Assembly: GCA_903918045.1 (NCBI GenBank)
Contig: CAIXCY010000078.1
Span: forward strand, 1-57,536
Length of the DNA stretch: 57,536 nucleotides
Source: an uncultured Bacteroidia bacterium
GTDB lineage: Bacteria; Bacteroidota; Bacteroidia; Bacteroidales; Prolixibacteraceae
Direction of reading: 5' to 3'
The notes beneath the pieces are model-generated. The model made no database searches, was not told the origin of the DNA, and saw only the letters and a list, made by a program, of their open reading frames with translations. Of this stretch, positions 33,248 to 41,145 are shown piece by piece. The position numbers and the translations under genes are program-made. Positions within the stretch are counted from its first letter, which is position 1, and the number at the start of each line of letters is the position of its first letter.

Positions 33248-35992
33248 ATGAAAAAAACCAACTCCCTTATAAACCTGCATTTCCAAGGAGTTTTTCAGGT
33301 TTCATCGCTAATTGTATTTTGTCTTTTATTTTGTCTCCCGACATTCGCCATATCTAAAGGTTTCAATACGACCGCCGACTCTGCAAGAATCATTAAATCA
33401 GCATTTAACCCGAAATCAGCAACCTGGAATATCGACTGGCCCGGACGGGTTTCACAATACGACCTCGTATACAAAAGCCCGCCCATTGATCCGATGCAGG
33501 GAATTGCTCTTGGGAATGGAGACGTGGCTGCTTTGGTTTGGTGTGAAGACACTAAAATTGTAATTGTACTCAATAAGTGTGATTTGTGGGATGATTCACA
33601 GACTGGAAAACCGAAAACCTGGGATGAAAAATACGATTATTACACCACCCAACGACAGGCTTGTCGAATAGAGATCGATTTTAAGTTACCGGTTTTTAAT
33701 ACCCTCTATCTTACTGATTTCAAGGCACGGCTTAACCTGGCAGATGCTTCGCTGAGTTTAACGGGATCAAGTCCGTTTGGTGACCTGAATCTGAAAGCTT
33801 TTATCGATCATCAATCAGGAATCCTTTTTTGCGATTTAGGGAACTCATTTAAAGAAGAGGTGCCGTTAAAAATATCTGTGGATCATATTGGATCGAGAAC
33901 ATTTTCAATGTGGTACACTCGGATGAGAAGAGATGCAAGTATTGGATTACAAGGAACCGAAGCCTCAACCGACGGGAATAGCGTTTTCCTGACTCAGAAA
34001 TTAACGGGCGGGACATTTGCCGTTGGAGGAACTGTACTCTACAGCAATGGTTTAAAGGTAAACTATTCGCGCGAACACTCCAGGCGTGCTTCGATTCAGC
34101 TAACAGGAAACCTGAAAAAGAGTATTCAGTTTGCATTTGCAGTCACTTCTCCGGGGAATGATCCATTAGCCGAAGTAAAAACGAAGCTCACCACTGCGCT
34201 TGAAAAGGGGATGGAGCCTTTCAGTCAACTCAATGTACAATACTGGAAATCGGTCTGGAACCGTTCCTTTATGGATTACGGCGATGATTACCTGAACAAC
34301 CTCTGGTATCTGACGATGTATTATGCCAATGCCTCACAGGGGGGGAAATACCCGGGAAGGTTTAATAACGGCTTGTGGAACTGGAACCATGATATACAGC
34401 AATGGAACTTCTATTTTCACTGGAACCAGCAGGAGCTCTACTGGCCATTGAATGCGGCAGGTTTCCATGATCTTGTGACCCCATACCTCGATTACCGGTT
34501 TAATTCCCTGCGGTTTGCCAAAAGAGATGCAAAAGAGTTTTATAATGCCGATGGGGCATTTATTTCAGATGTCTCTAACCGGAACGGCTATAACCGGATG
34601 GATGCGAATGTAAAAGATAATCATACTCCGGTCGCCGAGATCGCGCTCGATTTCTGGCGGCAATATCAGTTTACTTCGGATAAAACATATTTAAAAGAGA
34701 AGGCGTTGCCATTCATTCTTGAAGCGGCACGGTTTTTTGAATCCTTGCTTGAAAAAGAAAAGGATGGTTTATATCATGCGAAGGAGGGTAACGGATATGA
34801 AGGTTCAGTCGTTTTGCATGACGGACTCACCGAATTGGTCTACGCACGAACCTTATTCACAACTGCTTTGGAAGCATTGAAAGCGTCAGGTTCTGAAATT
34901 CCGGAAGATAAAAGGTGGAAAGAAATTCTTGACCATTTAGCTCCCCTTCCAATTGTTAAAGCGAGTAAATGGCTAATTGTTAAAGATGAAACCGGAGATA
35001 AAATCAATCAGGGAATTTACAGCGGAACCACGGTTCAAGGCGATGAAATTATTGCCGCCGGCTGGGGTATAAAAGAAAAAAAGTGGCTCACAACCTGGTA
35101 TAAAACAGATGACCCCCAATATGCTTTTCTCTTATCAGGGGACACCCTCCGAAATAAAAAAGGTGAGTTTCGGGTTTATGACGGCATATTTCCAGCCGTT
35201 CCCCGCTCCCCTGTTTATCCATCCGGATTAGTTGGTCTGGCACAAAAGGGGGAACCGTTGTTTAATGCGATGACTACCACAACCCTGTTATACGGTTCAG
35301 AGGGCATGGGCTGGGATCCGGTTCCGGTTGTAATGGCCCGCCTGGGACTTACCAAAGAGCTCGCCGGAAACCTCGAACAGTTCCCCGTTAGATGGCAGTT
35401 TTTTGTGAACGGGTGGGGACATATCAGCTCTGAAGTGAAGGAAGACGGGGATGGCACTTCTTACTTTAAAACCAATGCAGTCAATGTGGTTGGGTCACCA
35501 AACGGGGAGAAAGTCCCCTTTCCGGCATGGCCATTCCGACACATGTCGATGGAGGCGATGTCGGTACTGGCAACAGGAATGAACGAATCGCTACTCCAGA
35601 GTTACGACGGGACGATCAGGATATTTCCGGCATTTGGTGGTCAGAAAACTGCGCGGTTCACCCTTCATGCGCAGGGTGGATTTGTAATCTCTTCCGAAAT
35701 TAAAGCCGGAGCAGTGAAGTGGATTTCGATCAAAAGCCTGCACGGTAACACCTGCAAACTTGAATTGCCGTGGGGAAAGGCTAATATGCAATCTAATCTG
35801 ACCAGGAAAAATCGTGTCATGAGTGAAAAAATAGCTTCGATTAAAACAAAACCGGAAGAGTTAATCATGATTTTTCCTGAAATGCAAGATCTGAAGTCGT
35901 GGTCAGTGGTTAGAGAGCAGCCGACGCCCAATGAAAACGTCAAATATCATTCAACAGGAAAAGCACAACTGGGCATTCCAAGAATGTTTTAA
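33248..35992 (+). CDS. DUF5703/GH95-like secreted glycoside hydrolase
   Basis: 914 residues from the ATG at 33248; the frame opens at a TTG three codons earlier. The signal peptide spans about 1-37 (VSSLIVFCLLFCLPTFA). Residues about 60-300 resemble DUF5703, the N-terminal beta-sandwich of many Bacteroidetes glycosidases (PMQGIALGNGDVAALVW, then LNKCDLWDD). Residues about 330-800 form an (alpha/alpha)6 barrel with NNGLWNWNHDIQQWNFYFHWN and LYWPLNAAGFHDL, as in GH95/GH65-clan enzymes. The C-terminal beta domain has IRIFPAF and HAQGGF, as in GH95. GH95 enzymes act on alpha-fucose or galactose in plant or host glycans; substrate here not determinable. No SusC/SusD pair is present. Confidence 0.82.
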   Translation: MKKTNSLINLHFQGVFQVSSLIVFCLLFCLPTFAISKGFNTTADSARIIKSAFNPKSATWNIDWPGRVSQYDLVYKSPPIDPMQGIALGNGDVAALVWCEDTKIVIVLNKCDLWDDSQTGKPKTWDEKYDYYTTQRQACRIEIDFKLPVFNTLYLTDFKARLNLADASLSLTGSSPFGDLNLKAFIDHQSGILFCDLGNSFKEEVPLKISVDHIGSRTFSMWYTRMRRDASIGLQGTEASTDGNSVFLTQKLTGGTFAVGGTVLYSNGLKVNYSREHSRRASIQLTGNLKKSIQFAFAVTSPGNDPLAEVKTKLTTALEKGMEPFSQLNVQYWKSVWNRSFMDYGDDYLNNLWYLTMYYANASQGGKYPGRFNNGLWNWNHDIQQWNFYFHWNQQELYWPLNAAGFHDLVTPYLDYRFNSLRFAKRDAKEFYNADGAFISDVSNRNGYNRMDANVKDNHTPVAEIALDFWRQYQFTSDKTYLKEKALPFILEAARFFESLLEKEKDGLYHAKEGNGYEGSVVLHDGLTELVYARTLFTTALEALKASGSEIPEDKRWKEILDHLAPLPIVKASKWLIVKDETGDKINQGIYSGTTVQGDEIIAAGWGIKEKKWLTTWYKTDDPQYAFLLSGDTLRNKKGEFRVYDGIFPAVPRSPVYPSGLVGLAQKGEPLFNAMTTTTLLYGSEGMGWDPVPVVMARLGLTKELAGNLEQFPVRWQFFVNGWGHISSEVKEDGDGTSYFKTNAVNVVGSPNGEKVPFPAWPFRHMSMEAMSVLATGMNESLLQSYDGTIRIFPAFGGQKTARFTLHAQGGFVISSEIKAGAVKWISIKSLHGNTCKLELPWGKANMQSNLTRKNRVMSEKIASIKTKPEELIMIFPEMQDLKSWSVVREQPTPNENVKYHSTGKAQLGIPRMF

Positions 35993-36050
35993 TCTTTGGA
36001 AGGCGCCTTTTATGCTTTTGATTTTTTTGAAGCAAATTTTCAAATATTGG

Positions 36051-36158
36051 AATGCGACATTTTAAACAGACATCTATTTAAGTAGTTAGAAGGAAATAAT
36101 GACGCATTTCCCTATTTAACTGATTTCTAAAAGGTTCAAAATAAAAAGATGTCGCATT
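36051..36158. repeat. 108-bp segment bounded by 10-bp inverted repeats
   Basis: AATGCGACAT at 36051-36060 and its exact complement ATGTCGCATT at 36149-36158, with partial similarity beyond the arms. It could be a remnant of a small non-autonomous element; no ORF or target duplication is evident. Confidence 0.45.
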
Positions 36159-36210
36159 TAAGGTGTAATGTTGCTTAATTGCAGTAAACAACGAAATCAA
36201 ACCCGTGTTA

Positions 36211-36395
36211 AAGATTGCTTCGCCCGTCAGGATGTAAATCATTTTATTTAAAATTATCATAGAGCTCCTCGAAATGACAGATGCCTTGATTAACAGAGAG
36301 ATGGGAATGAATGGCGGTGCTGCCGCCATTCATTCCCATCTCTCTTCTTGCCACGTGCCACCTCTCATTGCGAGGAGGTACGACGAAGCAATCTT
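36211..36395. repeat. Nested palindromic element 2 with perfect 23-bp central hairpin
   Basis: Outer arms 36211-36222 and 36384-36395 (AAGATTGCTTCG, 12 of 12); middle arms 36265-36276 and 36366-36377 (11 of 12); central arms 36295-36317 and 36323-36345 (23 of 23, 5-nt loop). Same outer and middle motifs as element 1 at 28503-28694, but an unrelated central hairpin sequence. Confidence 0.85.
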
Positions 36396-36461
36396 TACGA
36401 CATGAAATTATTCTCAATACTTATATTTTGTTTCTTCATAAAAACTTCATTTTTGAATTGC

Positions 36462-36469
36462 TATATTTG
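36462..36469 (+). promoter_or_regulatory. Candidate -7 element of the small repeat-bearing secreted protein gene
   Basis: TATATTTG matches TAnnTTTG and lies 79 bp before the ATG at 36549. No well-placed TTTG -33. Confidence 0.35.
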
Positions 36470-36548
36470 TTTATCTAATTAGGTTAACAGTCAAGAAGTG
36501 TAAATTTAAAAGTGCGGAATCAGCACTATAAACACTGATGAAGTTTTT

Positions 36549-36896
36549 ATGAAGAAGATTTTATTCGCTCTAATTCTATTTATTGGTTTCAGTGCAATGG
36601 CAATGGCTCAGGCAAAGCCAAAACAGGACAAAAAACCAGTTGAAAAAGCAAAGGTAGTCCAGACAGCGAAACCGGCTACTGCTGCTACTCCAGCAACAGC
36701 TGCCAAACCTGCAAAGCCAGCCGCAAAAGCCGTTACTGCAGACAAAAAATCAGCTGCAGCGCCGGCAGCAGGTCCATTGAAAAAAGATGGAACTCCGGAC
36801 AAGAGGTTTAAGGAGAATAAACCAGCAGCAGGACCGCTAAAAAAAGACGGCACACAGGATAAGCGCTTTAAAGCCAACAAGAAAGCGACAAAGTAA
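36549..36896 (+). CDS. Small secreted Ala/Lys/Pro-rich protein with GPLKKDGTxDKRFK repeats
   Basis: 115 residues. The signal peptide spans 1-20 (MKKILFALILFIGFSAMAMA) with an Ala-Gln cleavage site. Residues 21-73 are a low-complexity Lys/Pro/Ala/Thr linker, with no predicted fold. The C-terminus holds two nearly identical repeats (AAGPLKKDGTPDKRFKEN and AAGPLKKDGTQDKRFKAN), the only patterned part and so the likely functional one. I have seen similar KKDGTPDxRxKxN tails in Bacteroidetes hypothetical proteins, but I know of no described function. Strongly basic, so it may bind polyanions (inference). A bidirectional terminator follows. Confidence 0.85.
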   Translation: MKKILFALILFIGFSAMAMAQAKPKQDKKPVEKAKVVQTAKPATAATPATAAKPAKPAAKAVTADKKSAAAPAAGPLKKDGTPDKRFKENKPAAGPLKKDGTQDKRFKANKKATK

Positions 36897-36958
36897 TTAT
36901 CCTCTGTTAAGCCCTCAGGGTTTACGCATACGGTCTAAAACCGGTCCGCAAACCTATT

Positions 36959-37000
36959 AGAAAACCGGGTTCTGCTCCTGAGGAGTGAATCCGGTTTTCT
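36959..37000. terminator. Bidirectional hairpin terminator
   Basis: AGAAAACCGG (36959-36968) pairs with CCGGTTTTCT (36991-37000) over 10 bp, with an inner CTCCT/AGGAG mini-stem. It is T-rich on the 3' side on both strands. It lies between the + strand gene ending at 36896 and the minus-strand esterase ending at 37057, and can serve both. Confidence 0.75.
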
Positions 37001-37056
37001 TTTAAAGGTTCTTTGCTACATTCAAAGTTCGTACCAGGTAGTTCGGAAAAATTACG

Positions 37057-38475
37057 CTATTTTTTTACCGGCGTGGTATCAACCTCCCAGTTATCGGTGC
37101 GGAATAGATTAACAGGCAACCCCTCTTTGCTGAAAAGGTTTGTAATTGCTGAGTTACTGAAACCGCACCGCACGGCAGCCGGAGCCTTGATGGTTTTATT
37201 CCAGACGACCAGCGTGTTGCCATCTATTTTTGCCAGTGCAGGCTGGAACTGACGATCTTCACCGGCGATGTATACATCTGTAATCACCTTGTCTTTTGCA
37301 ATTAAACCGTTATCTGCATTTTCAAAGGTGATTCTGATTTTATCCTTTTCAGTTTTCATCCCCTTATACATTGGATATTTATAAGTCAATCCACTTTTCC
37401 CGTAGGTTTCGGACAATGCAATATTAGCAAGGCGAGCGGCAACATCAATTTTATTTATCGGGTGGATATTTTTAAGATCATCGACAAGATCAGAAATTAC
37501 GGCCATTCCTGTCCTTGGAATTGTGAGGCAGCTGGTCTGCGATTCACGCAACAGGGCGCATACATTGTTATTGCCATATCCTGAGAAAGGGGCAATCTGA
37601 ACAAAGTAAAAAGGAAACTCCTTCTGCCATGCTTTACGCCATGCACCTATCATTTTACTCATAAGCGGTTTATAGGTTGAAGCGGTGCCTGAATTGCTCT
37701 CCCCCTGATACCAGATAACCCCTGCTATCCCGAAATTGGTAATCGGGTTGATCATCGCATTGAAGGCATAACCTGGGAGATTAGGCCACCAATCGAGTGC
37801 TCCGATTTTTTTTGCAGCCATACTCAATTCCGTATCACTTTCCACCACATCTTTCGGAGTCCAAACCTCTGCTGCTGTGCCTCCCCAGTTACTGTTGATC
37901 AGTCCGACCGGGATATTCAATTCCTGCTGAATCTTCTTTCCAAAGAAATATCCCACAGCACTGAAATGCTTCATCTCATCCGGGGAACAGACTTTCCAGC
38001 TTCCCTGACAGTTCTCCTGTGGATTTTCGGAGGTGGATTTTGGAACATAGAAAAACCTTATTTTCTGGTTGGTTGCATTCGGCATCTCATCCAGGCACTG
38101 TTTAAGTCCCTGGTCACCACTCCACTCCATGTTGCTCTGACCACTGCAGACCCACGTCTCGCCTATCAGTACATCCTCAAGAACGGTTGATTCGTTGATT
38201 GATATCGTATATGGACCACCAGCTGCCGGTGTTTTTATTTTTTGAATCCATTTGGCACCCGATCCCCCCGAGGTTTTATAGGTGATTGTGTCCCAGCTGG
38301 TTTTTATAACAACCTTCTCGGCAGGCCCACACCAGCCCCATAAATTAACTTCGCTTTGCTGTTGCAAAACCATATGGCTTCCTAGGATGGCCGGCAGACG
38401 AACCGCTGCAAAATTATGCAAAGAGGCGGCCGCCATGGCCAGACAGAAAATAAAAGCAAAAATTGTTCTTTTCAT
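37057..38475 (-). CDS. Secreted sialate O-acetylesterase (SASA family)
   Basis: 472 residues with a signal peptide about 1-24 (ending in HNFAA). The nucleophile Ser114 is in CSGQSNMEWSG, the hallmark of this SGNH-like family. A second block GVIWYQGESNSG and the Asp/His near SDLVDDLKNIHPINK complete the catalytic set. It removes O-acetyl groups from sialic acid or other sugars outside the cell, letting glycosidases reach the glycan. The start is 24 bp after the stop of the six-hairpin glycosidase gene, so the two are cotranscribed and probably act on the same acetylated glycan. Confidence 0.93.
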   Translation of the reverse strand: MKRTIFAFIFCLAMAAASLHNFAAVRLPAILGSHMVLQQQSEVNLWGWCGPAEKVVIKTSWDTITYKTSGGSGAKWIQKIKTPAAGGPYTISINESTVLEDVLIGETWVCSGQSNMEWSGDQGLKQCLDEMPNATNQKIRFFYVPKSTSENPQENCQGSWKVCSPDEMKHFSAVGYFFGKKIQQELNIPVGLINSNWGGTAAEVWTPKDVVESDTELSMAAKKIGALDWWPNLPGYAFNAMINPITNFGIAGVIWYQGESNSGTASTYKPLMSKMIGAWRKAWQKEFPFYFVQIAPFSGYGNNNVCALLRESQTSCLTIPRTGMAVISDLVDDLKNIHPINKIDVAARLANIALSETYGKSGLTYKYPMYKGMKTEKDKIRITFENADNGLIAKDKVITDVYIAGEDRQFQPALAKIDGNTLVVWNKTIKAPAAVRCGFSNSAITNLFSKEGLPVNLFRTDNWEVDTTPVKK

Positions 38476-38499
38476 CGTGTTAATAAATTTGTTTAGTTT

Positions 38500-41013
38500 T
38501 TAGATTGTCTTAATTCTTTTCAGCTGAAACGTTGACCTTTCCCTGCATTGATAGCTGAATGAAACTTTCCCCGATTTATCTGCAATGTACAATTTTTCTG
38601 ATTTCCCATTCACTTTTAACTGATATTTGCAATTTGGAACCAGTCCGACAATTTTCAATTTATAGCCATCAGCTGAAGAAATTGTCCATTCGGGTTCAAA
38701 GGGATTCCATTTACTGAACTCCAGATTAATACTTTTTAAGGTTTCTCCTGAAATTATCAAAGCAGCGATCTCTCCGTTACCGGGATAAAACAGCAAGTTA
38801 TTTACGGTAAAATTCACACCAAAAGGGGCATTGCTCTTTACCGCAAAATGGTCGGATTTCAACATGTAATCATTTTCACTCAAAACTATTTTATATTTTA
38901 TTCCACGCAGCGTGTATTCGAATTCAGTTCCATCGAGTGACGGCGAAAGATTTGGCTCCAATCCCATACGGTTCCATTTGGGACGAACACCATAAATATC
39001 CTTATTAAGAGCGGTTATTGTAGTACATATTCCGGCAAGGATATCAGATCCAACTCCTGCCTGCGTTTTCCGGCTGAAACGCTGTGAAGAGAGACCATCC
39101 TTATTATACTGCGCCAATATATTATTCACATATTTCAGGGCAATTGCATGATCATATTTAAGATACGATTTCACGCCGAGATAGCCCCACGATGGGAAAA
39201 TATCGCCGTTCTCGTAATTTGGAAAAGGCCAGTTCCCCTTTTCGACCTCCTCTTTTTTAAAGGAATCGAAACACAATGGCCAGTGAAAAAGATTTTCGGA
39301 AACCATCCGGGACTCTATGCTTTCGAGGATTTCCCTGATCCTCAGGGGATCGTCACACAATCCAAAGGCAATAGCTTCGAATGAAACCGGGGTTACCAAA
39401 TTATCCCCATGAGTGGTTCCATCCTTATCTCTCCAGTAGATGTAACATTTTTTTTCGGGAGACCAGAAACCGCCATCAGCCACATTTTTATTGAATGTAA
39501 TCTTAAGTTTGGAGGCTATTTCTGCGTAATACGCTCCTTTAGGTGAATCTCCCAAAACCAGTTCGCATGCAGCCCAGTGATTAAGCGCCTCATACATTTG
39601 GGCATTCACAAAGGCGTTTTCAAAACTGGCGTAAACCACATCAAGCCAGTCGCTGCATTTTTTTTCACTGTAACTATCGCACATCATTTCGAAGAGGCCG
39701 TTTTTATTGCTGTCTCTCCGGATCAGCCAGTCAAGCGCTTTTTCGCAGCTCAACTTATGTCTCCTAAGCCACTTCAGGTCACCATTCAGGTCAAACTGCT
39801 CTGAAGTATTAATGACATAACCGGTCTGCGAATCGATTGTATATCCCCATTGCGTTTCATAGTATCCTGATTTGGAATTATAGGTTCCGGGCATCTCATC
39901 ACCCGGTTCGCTATGCCACCTCGATAGGACACGACCCTCCCTGGTCATGGCCAGATCACGCTCCTGATCCAGCGTAGCAGATAAATTTCGGGTATAGTTT
40001 TCATCATCGACAAAGAGTCCGATTTGTGCAAAGAATGGTTCGTGAAGGCATTTCCAGTTGGTTGTCCACCCATTCCCACCGATGATATTCTGATCCACGA
40101 CACCATACCTTGCCGTTGTATTGCGGATTTCCCGAACTGCGGCGGCATCAATTCCAGGAAGGTTGCCCGTTGGATATTGCTCATTATAATTGATATACTT
40201 CAGATGAATATTCATTCTTACAGCTCCCTTTTTTACCTCAAAGGGGGCAAATACATCCTCCTTACCGTTGACAAAGCGGTTCAGTTGATAGCGTGGCTGA
40301 AGTTCCTCGCTGGTCAGGTATTGCACAAAAGAAAATTCATCAGCCGAACCATGAAAAAACTTTGAAGCGAGATATTGTGCAGCACTGGTCGATGACGTAA
40401 GCCGCAAACCATCCCCGGTCTCAGGGTTCCAGAATGTAGCCCCGTTTGTATGCATCCCCAAAACATCACCATTATTAGTGAGGTACTTACACCACACCAT
40501 CCCTCCGTTATTCAGGATACCACCCTTCCAGACTGACAGGTTGGCGAAGTTCCAGACAGGCATTGCAATATCCTCAACGATTTTATTCCGGTCATATTGG
40601 CGTGTTATTTCCAATTTAATTCCTTTTTGCCCGGGTATAATCTGCCATATCTCGGTTACTTGCAGGAGGCTGTCACAATAAACTATATTATTAACACTTA
40701 CCACACTGTCTGTGACTTTTATGACAGGGATAACATCCGGTGAATTGGAAGTGAGCAATTTCCCATTTAATTTAACTGAACTAAAGGCCCCTGAAGGGGC
40801 AAGGGTGTTCTTTCCGTTCACTCGAAGTTCATCGATCAGGCAACCTGCGGAGTAGTTTATCCGAAGCGCCAGCTTTCCCGAGCCATCCGACACTGTTATT
40901 GTTTTGGCTGCGGGATTCCTCCTGATTAAAGTTGACTCCTTAGCCGTAATTTTAGGCACATTTATTGTAAGTGCAATCAGGCAAAACAGGATTGGAAGAT
41001 TGAAATTTTTCAC
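38500..41013 (-). CDS. Secreted six-hairpin (alpha/alpha)6 glycoside hydrolase
   Basis: 837 residues; signal peptide about 1-24. Residues 25-330 are a beta-sandwich. Residues about 340-680 form an (alpha/alpha)6 toroid of the trehalase/amylo-glucosidase/MGH1-like kind: WGYTIDSQTGYVINTSEQFDLNGD, SDWLDVVYASFENAFVNAQMYEAL, then GDIFPSWGYLGVKSY. The C-terminal region is beta-rich (GVRPKWNRMGLEPNLSPSLDGTEF). Paired acidic residues for an inverting mechanism are present, but I cannot name the GH family or substrate with confidence. First gene of a two-gene unit with the sialate O-acetylesterase. A TATATTTG element lies 86 bp upstream on the minus strand (41099-41106). Confidence 0.8.
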   Translation of the reverse strand: MKNFNLPILFCLIALTINVPKITAKESTLIRRNPAAKTITVSDGSGKLALRINYSAGCLIDELRVNGKNTLAPSGAFSSVKLNGKLLTSNSPDVIPVIKVTDSVVSVNNIVYCDSLLQVTEIWQIIPGQKGIKLEITRQYDRNKIVEDIAMPVWNFANLSVWKGGILNNGGMVWCKYLTNNGDVLGMHTNGATFWNPETGDGLRLTSSTSAAQYLASKFFHGSADEFSFVQYLTSEELQPRYQLNRFVNGKEDVFAPFEVKKGAVRMNIHLKYINYNEQYPTGNLPGIDAAAVREIRNTTARYGVVDQNIIGGNGWTTNWKCLHEPFFAQIGLFVDDENYTRNLSATLDQERDLAMTREGRVLSRWHSEPGDEMPGTYNSKSGYYETQWGYTIDSQTGYVINTSEQFDLNGDLKWLRRHKLSCEKALDWLIRRDSNKNGLFEMMCDSYSEKKCSDWLDVVYASFENAFVNAQMYEALNHWAACELVLGDSPKGAYYAEIASKLKITFNKNVADGGFWSPEKKCYIYWRDKDGTTHGDNLVTPVSFEAIAFGLCDDPLRIREILESIESRMVSENLFHWPLCFDSFKKEEVEKGNWPFPNYENGDIFPSWGYLGVKSYLKYDHAIALKYVNNILAQYNKDGLSSQRFSRKTQAGVGSDILAGICTTITALNKDIYGVRPKWNRMGLEPNLSPSLDGTEFEYTLRGIKYKIVLSENDYMLKSDHFAVKSNAPFGVNFTVNNLLFYPGNGEIAALIISGETLKSINLEFSKWNPFEPEWTISSADGYKLKIVGLVPNCKYQLKVNGKSEKLYIADKSGKVSFSYQCRERSTFQLKRIKTI

Positions 41014-41098
41014 TCCACATTAGTTTATTAACTCGGTTTTAAAATGGTTGTCCTGGTTTAGTTTCACAACCGGAAGGTTTCATTTTTGAGAAACATTC

Positions 41099-41106
41099 CA
41101 AATATA
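41099..41106 (-). promoter_or_regulatory. Candidate -7 element of the glycosidase-esterase operon
   Basis: TATATTTG on the minus strand, 86 bp before the glycosidase start. No clear -33 box. A divergent candidate (41120-41127) for the DUF3078 gene is only 14 bp away. Confidence 0.35.
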
Positions 41107-41119
41107 AATCTCTTTTAGC

Positions 41120-41127
41120 TATTTTTG
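41120..41127 (+). promoter_or_regulatory. Candidate -7 element of the DUF3078 gene
   Basis: TATTTTTG fits TAnnTTTG. It overlaps the in-frame TTG at 41125, which makes that codon unlikely as a start and favours the ATG at 41146, with a very short leader. Confidence 0.35.
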
Positions 41128-41145
41128 GCTCTTAAAATTACAAAG

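Larger units (their letters stand above)
35993..36548. other. 556-bp intergenic region: inverted repeats and palindromic element 2
   Basis: No credible gene. It holds a pair of 10-bp inverted repeats (36051-36060, 36149-36158), the nested palindromic element 36211-36395, and a TATATTTG promoter candidate (36462-36469) for the small secreted protein at 36549. Confidence 0.8.
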
